Virus record (IMG/VR): IMGVR_UViG_3300044809_000120
Coordinates: 1-28,710 of that record
Reading direction: 5' to 3' (one strand)
Source: a virus
DNA: 28,710 bases
Below the pieces are notes generated by a model. The model was given only the letters and a program-made list of their open reading frames with translations, did not search any database and had not been told where the DNA came from. Position 1 is the first letter of the stretch. The number at the start of each line of letters is the position of its first letter. Of this stretch, positions 21,004 to 26,539 are shown one piece after another. Position numbers and translations under genes: made by a program.

Positions 21004-21987
21004 ATGGCACTCACGCGCGCTGAGCGGTTCCGGCTGAAGAGCGCCATGCTCGCGGAAACCGGCCGGGAGGAGTCCAGTTGGGATCTACGGCAGTTGAACC
21101 TCCTGCTCGGTGAGTTCGGCCTCGTAACCCTCGACGGTGACTGGAACGGCCCGAGCTTCGAGGACGTCATCGCCAAGCTCTCGGACACGGACCTGGTCGA
21201 GATGTACTCCCTTGTCACTGGTGAGACGGCTGAGCAAGTCCAGGACGCCATAGAAGCCGCTGACGATGGCGCCAACTGGAAGGCTGGCTACGTCCGGCTG
21301 TTCATCTCCCACTCCGCGGTGCACCGAGACTTCGTGGGAAAGGTCTCTGATGAGCTGGCAGTTGTCGGCATCGACGGCTTCGTGGCGCACAACACGATGG
21401 AGAAGGGCAAGCCCTGGCAGACACAGATCGAGCACGCGCTCCGGACCATGGACGCCTTCGTAGCCCTCGTGCATCCAGAGGTCAACGACAGTGCCTGGTG
21501 TCATCAAGAGATCGGCTGGGCGCTAGGCCGACGAGTACCGAAGTACGCCATCAGGATGGGGGCCAACCCGGCAGGCTTCCTCGGAAGCGATCAGTGGCCC
21601 TCAGCAATGATGAGCTCTCATAAGGACGTCGCCGCCGACATCCGCAACTGGCTGTCCATGACGCTGGGCCTGGGCGACAAAATCGTGAACGGCTTGTTGC
21701 GCGCGCTGGAGGACGCGAACAACTACGTCGACGCCGGAGCCGCATCAGAGCGGCTTGCCAGTCTCGGCGATCTGACGCCGGAGAATTGGGAGCGTCTAAA
21801 GAAGGTCTTCTGGGGCAATGATCAGCTGTACGGCGGCGTGCTCGCTCGGCGGCAGCTGAAGCCCTTCTACGAGGGCAATGGGCAGGAGTGGCCCCCGGAA
21901 AAGCCTCCTGAGCCCAAGACTCCGATCATCAACAACGATCCGTGGGCCGTCCCTCAGAGCACCGGAACGGACGAACCTCCCTCCTAG
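21004..21987 (+). CDS. TIR-domain protein, probable antiphage effector
   Basis: A 327-residue protein from ATG six bases after TACCGT (20992-20997). Residues about 97-215 are a TIR domain: VRLFISHSAVHRDFV, GIDGFVAHNTMEKGKPWQTQIEHAL, FVALVHPEVNDSAWCHQEIGWALG. Glu169 in the WCHQE motif is the expected catalytic residue of NAD-cleaving TIRs. Residues 1-95 form an unrecognised N-terminal domain (FRLKSAMLAETG; LSDTDLVEMYSLVTG), probably sensing or oligomerising. The C-terminus is Pro-rich. TIR effectors act in abortive infection by depleting NAD. Its stop overlaps an opposing gene's stop in CTAG (21984-21987). Confidence 0.85.
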   Translation: MALTRAERFRLKSAMLAETGREESSWDLRQLNLLLGEFGLVTLDGDWNGPSFEDVIAKLSDTDLVEMYSLVTGETAEQVQDAIEAADDGANWKAGYVRLFISHSAVHRDFVGKVSDELAVVGIDGFVAHNTMEKGKPWQTQIEHALRTMDAFVALVHPEVNDSAWCHQEIGWALGRRVPKYAIRMGANPAGFLGSDQWPSAMMSSHKDVAADIRNWLSMTLGLGDKIVNGLLRALEDANNYVDAGAASERLASLGDLTPENWERLKKVFWGNDQLYGGVLARRQLKPFYEGNGQEWPPEKPPEPKTPIINNDPWAVPQSTGTDEPPS

Positions 21988-22199
21988 CTCTTCCGCAGCT
22001 CGATGTGCTCCTCCACCACAGCCAGGTCGTGGTTGGCGTCCCACGCCCGAGCGCTACAGGCGGCGGCGAGTATCAGCAGCTCGTCGTCAGTCATCTGTCC
22101 GAGGTTGAGCCGCTCGCCGTTGATGTACTCGACGTTGCGGGGACCGTGTATCGGGATGACGTCGGCCAGCGGCTCGTCACTGTGTGGTTGTTCTTCCAT
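21984..22199 (-). CDS. Small acidic early protein, 71 residues
   Basis: Unrecognised. The N-terminal part is extended (ADVIPIHGPRNVEYINGERLNL) and the C-terminal half helical (MTDDELLILAAACSARAWDANHDLAVVEEHIELRK). It is the last gene of operon B, 15 bases after the small membrane protein. Its TAG overlaps the TIR gene's TAG on the other strand. Confidence 0.65.
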   Translation of the reverse strand: MEEQPHSDEPLADVIPIHGPRNVEYINGERLNLGQMTDDELLILAAACSARAWDANHDLAVVEEHIELRKS

Positions 22200-22214
22200 G
22201 CTGGTGGTTCCTGT

Positions 22215-22376
22215 TTATATACCTTTAATGATGTGCACGCCATTTGCGGATAGCGTCAGCAGCAACGTCACGTAGCCGGCGACTATCCAGACCAGTGACC
22301 AAAATACGAAACGCACTGTGCGGGCGAGGGAGGTGCCACCGGTTCTCACATTTGTATTGCTCATACTTGAGTTCAT
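22215..22376 (-). CDS. Small single-pass membrane protein, 53 residues
   Basis: ATG at 22376 follows AGGAGG with a 10-base gap; an in-frame ATG four codons later is also possible. The protein has a short polar N-terminus and one transmembrane helix (FVFWSLVWIVAGYVTLLLTL). This frame is preferred over an overlapping 62-residue frame (22225-22413), which starts at TTG and is Arg-rich. Small membrane proteins of early phage operons are often host-takeover or exclusion factors; function is unknown. Confidence 0.55.
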   Translation of the reverse strand: MNSSMSNTNVRTGGTSLARTVRFVFWSLVWIVAGYVTLLLTLSANGVHIIKGI

Positions 22377-22390
22377 ATCTGTTTTTCCTC

Positions 22391-22528
22391 CTACTCATTT
22401 TTCCCTTGCTCAAGCGCGACGTACGCCGCGCGCCTGGCCTTGTCCATCGGGCTGAGGTCGCCGGGAGCGAACTGCTCTATCTGCACGATGTCCAAGGCGA
22501 AGGCCTCGATGTCTGGTTGCGTGACCAT
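22391..22528 (-). CDS. Small protein, 45 residues
   Basis: MVTQPDIEAFALDIVQIEQF..., an acidic helical protein whose ATG overlaps the previous stop as TGATG (22530-22526), a classic reinitiation arrangement. It contains the segment FAPGDLSPMDKARRAAYVAL. No family is recognised. The stop comes just before the Shine-Dalgarno of the next gene. Confidence 0.6.
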   Translation of the reverse strand: MVTQPDIEAFALDIVQIEQFAPGDLSPMDKARRAAYVALEQGKNE

Positions 22529-22746
22529 CAGAATGGACAGTCCTCTGGCATCAGGTGTGCATCAAGATGGCCGTCAGGGTAGGGCGCGCTGTACTGGGTG
22601 AGGACGTAGCGCCGGCCACGGATGCAGACCACGTTGGTTTGCTCAAGGTCGAGCACTAGGGCTTTCACCTCTGGCTGGGTCATGACATCTGCCGCGTCAA
22701 GCTTGTGGTCGGTGCGACGGATGGTGACGTGGTGGAAGAGCCTCAT
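22528..22746 (-). CDS. Small early protein, 72 residues
   Basis: MRLFHHVTIRRTDHKLDAADVMTQPEVKALVLDLEQ..., a beta-alpha-beta-like pattern with a strand VVCIRGRRYVLTQYS. It overlaps the ERF gene by four bases (ATGA), so it is translationally coupled to it. No family is recognised. Confidence 0.65.
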   Translation of the reverse strand: MRLFHHVTIRRTDHKLDAADVMTQPEVKALVLDLEQTNVVCIRGRRYVLTQYSAPYPDGHLDAHLMPEDCPF

Positions 22747-23390
22747 ACCTGCCCCTTCAATCTTTCGATGGCAACAGTCTCGTCGGCGTCCGCGAGCATC
22801 GTCTCCGCGTGCACGATGGCCTTGTCCACGTCGGTCGGCGTCTCTGGCTTGTCCTTGCCGATAGCAGCCTGGAAGAAGTCACCACGTTCATCGTTCTTGA
22901 TGTGCAGTTCGGTCATCAGTTCTGCCAGCCGCTTCTTCTTCGGGCTTCCCTCGCCGGAAATGGCGGGGCGCGTGGCTGGCACTACTCCGGGCGCTTCGTG
23001 GTCGGCATCCTTAGTGTCGTCAATCGCAAACAGGTTTTGCAGGGCGTACTTCTTCGCGTACGAGCTGGCGGAGCCCGTCACCTGAGGCGCATCAAGGCCG
23101 CGTGATATGTCGCCTTCCCAGGCGTTTGCGTCGGCTCCGTGCACCTCTTCTGGCTTGGCCACGTTGATGACGGTCGCGGTGGCCGTCACATAACTGCGGC
23201 CGTTTGTTTCACGCACCACATCAGTGGTGTAGAGATACAGGCCATGCTTGCGGCAGACGGGCTTGGCGGCCTCAAGAATCTGCTCCGCTGAGCGCGCATT
23301 GCCGAAACGTCCGCCTTCTTGGCGGGGTGCGACTAGCTCAGCCTGAACGGCGAGCAGGCGCTGGTAGATGTTCTCTGATTCTTCGCTCAC
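22743..23390 (-). CDS. erf: ERF-family single-strand annealing recombinase
   Basis: About 215 residues from GTG at 23390, preferred because AAGG lies 7 bases upstream and GTGA overlaps the previous stop; TTG at 23396 is possible. The ERF core is present: IYQRLLAVQAELVAPRQ at the N-terminus and the family motif TGSASSYAKKYALQNLFAIDDTKDAD near the middle. The C-terminal third is an acidic helical tail. ERF proteins anneal complementary single strands for phage recombination and genome circularisation. It is the best-defined gene of operon B. Confidence 0.9.
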   Translation of the reverse strand: MSEESENIYQRLLAVQAELVAPRQEGGRFGNARSAEQILEAAKPVCRKHGLYLYTTDVVRETNGRSYVTATATVINVAKPEEVHGADANAWEGDISRGLDAPQVTGSASSYAKKYALQNLFAIDDTKDADHEAPGVVPATRPAISGEGSPKKKRLAELMTELHIKNDERGDFFQAAIGKDKPETPTDVDKAIVHAETMLADADETVAIERLKGQV

Positions 23391-23512
23391 AGCCAAGCCT
23401 TAAGCACGGTTACGAGCCCTACAGCCGCTAGCAGGAAGATAACCGTCCCACCGACGAGCACCCAAATGACCCACCTATCACCCGGCTGTTCATCGTCTAG
23501 GAAGTCAGGCAC
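23387..23512 (-). CDS. C-terminal membrane segment ORF upstream of ERF (long form to 23809 possible)
   Basis: The frame ends in a transmembrane helix (VIWVLVGGTVIFLLAAVGLVTVL) and its TGA overlaps the ERF GTG, so the 3' end looks genuine. The start is unclear. GTG at 23512 gives 41 residues but has no Shine-Dalgarno. The same frame is open up to an ATG at 23809 behind GGGGG (140 residues), but its N-terminal 90 residues are Lys/Arg/Ser-rich and overlap the RHH-like gene in another frame. Either overlapping genes or a frame join with the RHH gene is possible. Confidence 0.45.
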   Translation of the reverse strand: MPDFLDDEQPGDRWVIWVLVGGTVIFLLAAVGLVTVLKAWL

Positions 23513-23544
23513 CAGTGGATTTATTGATAATTGGCTCGACCCGA

Positions 23545-23790
23545 CTAGGACTTGTGTTGTTCGTAGAGCTCTTTGAGCCTTTTGTCTCGCAACGCGAGAG
23601 TCATTAGCACTCTTAACTGGCTGACGCTGTTTCCGTCCCGTTGGCGCGGGTTCTCGATCTTTCGCTGGGCCGTAGCCTCGCTTGCTCGCTGCCTTAGAGC
23701 TGCTACGAACGCGCTTGGCGCTCTGAATGACAGGTGCTGCGTTGGTTCGTTTCGATTTTCGCTTGGCCGTAGCCACTTTGGTTCTGCCAT
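23545..23790 (-). CDS. Ribbon-helix-helix-like DNA-binding protein, 81 residues
   Basis: MAEPKWLRPSENRNEPTQ leads into HLSFRAPSAFVAALRQRASE, the strand-plus-helix pattern of RHH repressors, then SVSQLRVLMTLALRDKRLKEL as the second helix. It could be an early regulator, or a partitioning or relaxosome-type protein. It is the first convincing protein of operon B, downstream of a long structured leader. It overlaps a second open frame on the same strand for its whole length. Confidence 0.6.
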   Translation of the reverse strand: MAEPKWLRPSENRNEPTQHLSFRAPSAFVAALRQRASEATAQRKIENPRQRDGNSVSQLRVLMTLALRDKRLKELYEQHKS

Positions 23791-23836
23791 TGGCTTTAGT
23801 TTCCTTCATGGACCCCCTTGGTTAGATTGATTTGTG

Positions 23837-23940
23837 GAGCGTATGGTGCTAGTAGCAAGCGACACTCGCTCCCGCTATGCCTTTTAAGGAGGCTATCCCT
23901 ATCCCTTAGGCCAGGACTTGCTACCAGCACTACTACGCTC
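23837..23940 (-). repeat. Long imperfect inverted repeat in the operon B leader
   Basis: Arms 23837-23859 and 23917-23940 (GAGCGTA... and ...TACGCTC) pair over about 23 bp with three differences, around a 57-base loop that has its own small dyad (CCTTTTAAGG). It lies between promoter B and the first operon B start, within a roughly 200-base leader. A regulatory RNA, an attenuator or a protein-binding cruciform are possibilities. A 55-codon minus-strand ORF also runs through it. Confidence 0.6.
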
Positions 23941-24015
23941 AACTTGTTAATGATGTTCGGGAGCATGTCAGCCGGTTCAATGTGATTGTTTCGGCTCGCT
24001 CATCCGATGCTTTTC

Positions 24016-24044
24016 ACTTTGCGCTTTTGCGGCACAATTGTCAA
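24016..24044 (-). promoter_or_regulatory. Early promoter B with embedded operator (drives operon B leftward)
   Basis: Minus strand: TTGACA (24044-24039), 17-base spacer, CAAAGT (24021-24016). The shared 18-bp word lies at 24037-24020. It points away from the winged-helix gene at 24256, toward RHH-like, ERF and small early genes. Confidence 0.7.
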
Positions 24045-24064
24045 TGACTTTCTGGCTGGTTATA

Positions 24065-24079
24065 TCCACAGCCTGTGGA
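24065..24079. repeat. 15-bp perfect palindrome upstream of promoter B
   Basis: TCCACAG-C-CTGTGGA, flanked by TTATA and CAAC, about 20 bases upstream of the -35 of promoter B. Half of the dyad also occurs as ACAGCCTGTGGATAA upstream of promoter A. It could be a second regulator site or a pair of DnaA-like boxes. Confidence 0.5.
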
Positions 24080-24098
24080 CAACTCGGTGCCGTGCCAG

Positions 24099-24239
24099 AT
24101 GGCTGTGCTTCAAGTGTGCCGTGACTGTGCCCATGGCAGCACCCCTCCAACCGGGCTGACCTGCGGCTTTGGCGCTCACCACGCCAGGACTATCGTGTCA
24201 TCAAGCTTCATGACGCTCCCGTCGGGACAGACGCCCTGA
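24099..24239 (+). CDS. Possible 46-residue zinc-finger-like protein
   Basis: MAVLQVCRDCAHGSTPPTGL then TCGFGAHHART: C-x2-C-x-H and C-x4-H-H are arranged like a small zinc finger of the type seen in actinophages. There is no clear Shine-Dalgarno or -10 box; a GTG at 24087 is an alternative start. It occupies the gap between promoter B and the gene at 24256. Confidence 0.35.
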   Translation: MAVLQVCRDCAHGSTPPTGLTCGFGAHHARTIVSSSFMTLPSGQTP

Positions 24240-24243
24240 GGCG

Positions 24244-24249
24244 TATCAT
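24244..24249 (+). promoter_or_regulatory. Leaderless -10 box TATCAT of the putative switch gene
   Basis: TATCAT followed by six bases (TAACCC) and ATG at 24256. The gene thus has a promoter separate from the operator-bearing early promoters, as expected for a lysogenic regulator. Confidence 0.55.
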
Positions 24250-24255
24250 TAACCC

Positions 24256-24969
24256 ATGCCCACGCCCTCAATTTCCGGTCGTGACGCGGCAGTCGTTCAA
24301 TACGTAGCCCGGTTCCGCCAACTGTCCTCTCACCACATCCAAAGTCTGCTGTTCAGTGACCTGGCCTCCACCACACCATGCAGCCGGACTTTGAGGCGTT
24401 TGGTCGAGGCCAAATATCTGCACCGTGTCGAGCACCGCATGGTGGGTGGCAGCCAGGGCGGCTCTGGGCAGTGGGTGTACTCGCTTGGCAAGCGTGGCTA
24501 CTACATGCACTACGAAGGCCGTTACAGCCCCGACAGGCGCGTCAACTACCACGCCCTGGCCATTGCCGACGTCTGGCTGCGGCTCCGCGACCTAGAGCGT
24601 GCCGGTGTCATCGCCGTGGCCGGCATGTCCAGTGAGCCGGATTGTTGGGTCATGATTGACCGCTACGAACTGCGGCCTGACCTGTACGTCGAGCTAGACC
24701 TACCGAACGGCAGACGACAGAAGAGCTGGCTTGAGATTGATATGGGCACCGAGGGACAGCGGCACCTACGGGCGAAGCTTGAGGCCTACTGGCTGGCCTA
24801 CAACGCGGCAGACAGCGCAACGTGGTCTGAGTTTCCGGCCATCTGGTGGGTGGCCTGTGACGCCGCGCGCGCCAAAGAGCTGTCCTGGCTCATCGGTAAG
24901 TTGTCGGCAGACCATCAATCGCTGTTCAAAGTCTGCACGGGCGAGACGTTACATCAACTGATTGTCTAG
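24256..24969 (+). CDS. Winged-helix Replic_Relax-like protein; candidate lysogeny regulator
   Basis: A 237-residue protein. The N-terminal winged helix is GRDAAVVQYVARFRQLSSHHIQSLLF, CSRTLRRLVEAKYLHRVEHRM and WVYSLGKRGYYM. The C-terminal domain, YELRPDLYVELDLPNGRRQKSWLEIDMGTEGQRHLRAKLEAY, is typical of replication-relaxation family proteins and resembles a PD-(D/E)XK fold (D...E-x-D). In plasmids such proteins affect replication. Here the gene lies exactly between divergent early promoters B and C, each carrying the same 18-bp site. That is the cI position of lambdoid phages. A role as repressor or activator is inference; family membership is fairly secure. Confidence 0.8.
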   Translation: MPTPSISGRDAAVVQYVARFRQLSSHHIQSLLFSDLASTTPCSRTLRRLVEAKYLHRVEHRMVGGSQGGSGQWVYSLGKRGYYMHYEGRYSPDRRVNYHALAIADVWLRLRDLERAGVIAVAGMSSEPDCWVMIDRYELRPDLYVELDLPNGRRQKSWLEIDMGTEGQRHLRAKLEAYWLAYNAADSATWSEFPAIWWVACDAARAKELSWLIGKLSADHQSLFKVCTGETLHQLIV

Positions 24970-24986
24970 TGTTGTTAATTCCACAC

Positions 24987-25015
24987 TTGCGTTTTGTGCC
25001 GCAAAAGCGCATTAT
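24987..25015 (+). promoter_or_regulatory. Early promoter C with embedded operator (drives operon C rightward)
   Basis: Plus strand: TTGCGT (24987-24992), 17-base spacer, CATTAT (25010-25015). The shared word TTGTGCCGCAAAAGCGCA is at 24994-25011. The -35 is weaker and the -10 better than in A and B. The first start codon is at 25047, behind GGGG. Confidence 0.7.
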
Positions 25016-25046
25016 GAGAATGTCAATTAAACAGGGGTCCACAATT

Positions 25047-25238
25047 ATGAACGTAACACGCAAACAATTCAGCGAAACAGTCACGAAGATACAAGGCGGT
25101 CGCATAGGCCACGTCTGGTCAGAAGGCGGCTCTATCCTGGTCAGCTTATACGACGCAGCAGGCACCCAAATTGCCGTTGCCGAAGTGACACAGGACGAAT
25201 TGGCCTTCCAACTGGAAACGGCAGGTAGCGCAGTATGA
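25047..25238 (+). CDS. Small early protein, 63 residues (cro-like position)
   Basis: ATG at 25047 is chosen because promoter C lies inside the longer frame that begins at TTG 24969. MNVTRKQFSETVTKIQGGRIGHVWSEGG then a strand ILVSLYDAAGTQIAVAEV: a short beta-rich fold. It occupies the first rightward early position, as cro does in lambda, but no helix-turn-helix is visible. ATGA overlap with the next gene. Confidence 0.6.
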   Translation: MNVTRKQFSETVTKIQGGRIGHVWSEGGSILVSLYDAAGTQIAVAEVTQDELAFQLETAGSAV

Positions 25239-25372
25239 GGGACTACGGCCACCGCCACTACACCGTCGGCAAGAAGGTTCCTGAGGCAGTCGAGCACAAG
25301 TACGAGGCTTTCCTCTTTCCTCTTGCCGCGATGCTCTTCGTTTTCATCTACATCCTGGTTGCAAGTCAGTAG
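25235..25372 (+). CDS. 45-residue single-pass membrane protein
   Basis: Starts at ATG 25235 inside the previous gene's stop (ATGA overlap). A polar N-terminus (MRDYGHRHYTVGKKVPEAVEHKYE) is followed by one transmembrane helix (FLFPLAAMLFVFIYILVA). A strong terminator follows 12 bases after the stop. Function is unknown. Confidence 0.6.
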   Translation: MRDYGHRHYTVGKKVPEAVEHKYEAFLFPLAAMLFVFIYILVASQ

Positions 25373-25384
25373 CCAACTGCAATA

Positions 25385-25420
25385 GAAAAGAGCCCCTGCT
25401 TGGTGAACGGGGCTCTTTTC
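25385..25420 (+). terminator. Strong intrinsic terminator of operon C
   Basis: Perfect 12-bp stem GAAAAGAGCCCC (25385-25396) / GGGGCTCTTTTC (25409-25420) with a 12-base loop. The U-rich 3' arm suits plus-strand termination, and the A-rich 5' arm would allow it to work in the other direction too. Confidence 0.85.
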
Positions 25421-25621
25421 GTGTGTTGTTTGTTTAGAAGTGTTTGAGAGACGTGTCAGGCAAAGGAGCCCGGCAGACTGGAGAGGTTTTGGAGATAGTG
25501 CGGCTTCTTGGGTGGGCACGCACTTGTCGATGTTGAGGTTAACCAAGGTGCAAGGCCGTCCCTCAGGACATGCTTATGTCTACATATTGCGCTAGTGCTT
25601 GTAAAAGTCAAGGGCCATAGA

Positions 25622-25719
25622 GCCCCCTCTGTTCCCCGGTAACCTAGAACTCCCGACAGTCGTGATTACTAGAGCGAGGTCGCTTCCTGCTCAAGCCGGG
25701 GACCAGGTCGTCAGGGGGC
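25622..25719 (+). ncRNA. Candidate structured RNA in the 25421-25981 gap
   Basis: The 560-base gap has no convincing gene. It holds three nested helices: GCCCCCT (25622-25628)/AGGGGGC (25713-25719), TCCCCGG (25633-25639)/CCGGGGA (25696-25702), and GAGC-g-AGG (25672-25679)/CCTGCTC (25686-25692). A terminator-like hairpin follows at 25841-25864, so a transcript of about 260 bases is possible. No promoter could be fixed. An integration or other protein-binding site is an alternative. Confidence 0.4.
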
Positions 25720-25829
25720 CGGACGTTGCCTGGGTTTGTGGTTTGAGCATGAAGGCTTTGGATGGAGTTTTACTGGCTCCGAACAGTTGCTCTTGTAATG
25801 TTTGTGCCAGTGTGCTATATCTGTAGATA

Positions 25830-25907
25830 GCGTGAATCAGAGCCGTCCAGTAGGGCGGTTTTCTCTTATTTCCGACTGACGACGTATCTGTTTCTGCGTG
25901 AATCAGA
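25830..25907 (+). repeat. Direct repeat pair GCGTGAATCAGA
   Basis: The 12-mer occurs at 25830-25841 and 25896-25907, 66 bases apart, on either side of a terminator-like hairpin. Two copies this close in non-coding DNA suggest a protein-binding site pair. Confidence 0.4.
25841..25864 (+). terminator. Probable intrinsic terminator
   Basis: Stem CCGTCC / GGGCGG with one G-U pair and an AGTA loop (25843-25858), extended by A-U and G-U pairs and followed by TTTTCTCTT. It has no coding gene immediately upstream and so may end a non-coding transcript. Confidence 0.55.
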
Positions 25908-25981
25908 TAGTCACATTCAATTAAACACAATGGCTTTGAGATTGCAAGCGCTAACTATTCGGCGTCAGGAGGCTGCTAACT

Positions 25982-26464
25982 ATGGACCCAAACGGTTGGC
26001 TTGGTGTTCTCCTCGACGGCGTCCTTGGGACTGTTATCGCAACCGTGGTCTCAGTGATGGTTGCGCTCCTTGTCATTAACCGGCAGACCAAGCATGAACG
26101 CACACTCGCTGACGATGAGAAGAGGGTGAACACATTGCTGACGCTGTTATCGTCATGCAATGACCTCTCGAGGGATGTACAAAACCTTCTGAAGCTGCTT
26201 GAAACCGAGGGACCGGCTCACTTCAATGACATCCAGTCTATGTACACGCGAGCGGCCTTCATGGACGCCCTGGGTCGGTCGTTGGGCAGCGCGGTCGGTG
26301 ATTCGACCCATCTCACCTTTGTGAACGTTGCGCAACTCGGAAGCATTGCCACGCATGCCGCGAGGAACGATGAACGCAACAGGCTCATCATCGCTACGGT
26401 GAACTCCCTTCATAGCTTGATGGACGATATCGGTCAGGAACTTGGCGCAAGTGAAAAGCCCTGA
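25982..26464 (+). CDS. Membrane-anchored helical protein, 160 residues
   Basis: ATG at 25982 follows AGGAGG by nine bases, unlike the leaderless cargo genes. One N-terminal transmembrane helix (LDGVLGTVIATVVSVMVALLVI) is followed by a long helical cytosolic domain (KRVNTLLTLLSSCNDLSRDVQNLLKLLE; RLIIATVNSLHSLMDDIGQEL). It has the same layout as the genes at 8342 and 20492. Function is unknown; an immunity or exclusion role is possible. Confidence 0.7.
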   Translation: MDPNGWLGVLLDGVLGTVIATVVSVMVALLVINRQTKHERTLADDEKRVNTLLTLLSSCNDLSRDVQNLLKLLETEGPAHFNDIQSMYTRAAFMDALGRSLGSAVGDSTHLTFVNVAQLGSIATHAARNDERNRLIIATVNSLHSLMDDIGQELGASEKP

Positions 26465-26500
26465 CTTTGCTCTACCCGAGGGGGGAACATAGTCAGGGCT
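26457..26500 (-). terminator. Intrinsic terminator for the gene at 26540 (minus strand)
   Basis: Perfect 10-bp stem AGCCCTGACT (26457-26466) / AGTCAGGGCT (26491-26500); on the minus strand the stem is followed by UUUU. It overlaps the end of the convergent membrane-protein gene and separates the two. Confidence 0.65.
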
Positions 26501-26539
26501 GGGTGGATAGATGGGTGCAGATGGCCGTAGCCAACATGG

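Noticed and set aside
22225-22413. 62-codon Arg-rich minus-strand ORF
   Set aside because: Starts at TTG; the overlapping frame 22215-22376 has an AGGAGG site and a membrane helix, and the frame at 22391-22528 fits the preceding stop by a TGATG overlap.
24926-25546. 206-codon minus-strand ORF
   Set aside because: It runs antisense through the replic-relax gene end, promoter C, two small genes and a strong terminator, and its product has no family features.
25691-25930. 79-codon minus-strand ORF
   Set aside because: It covers the candidate structured RNA, a terminator and a direct repeat, with no Shine-Dalgarno.
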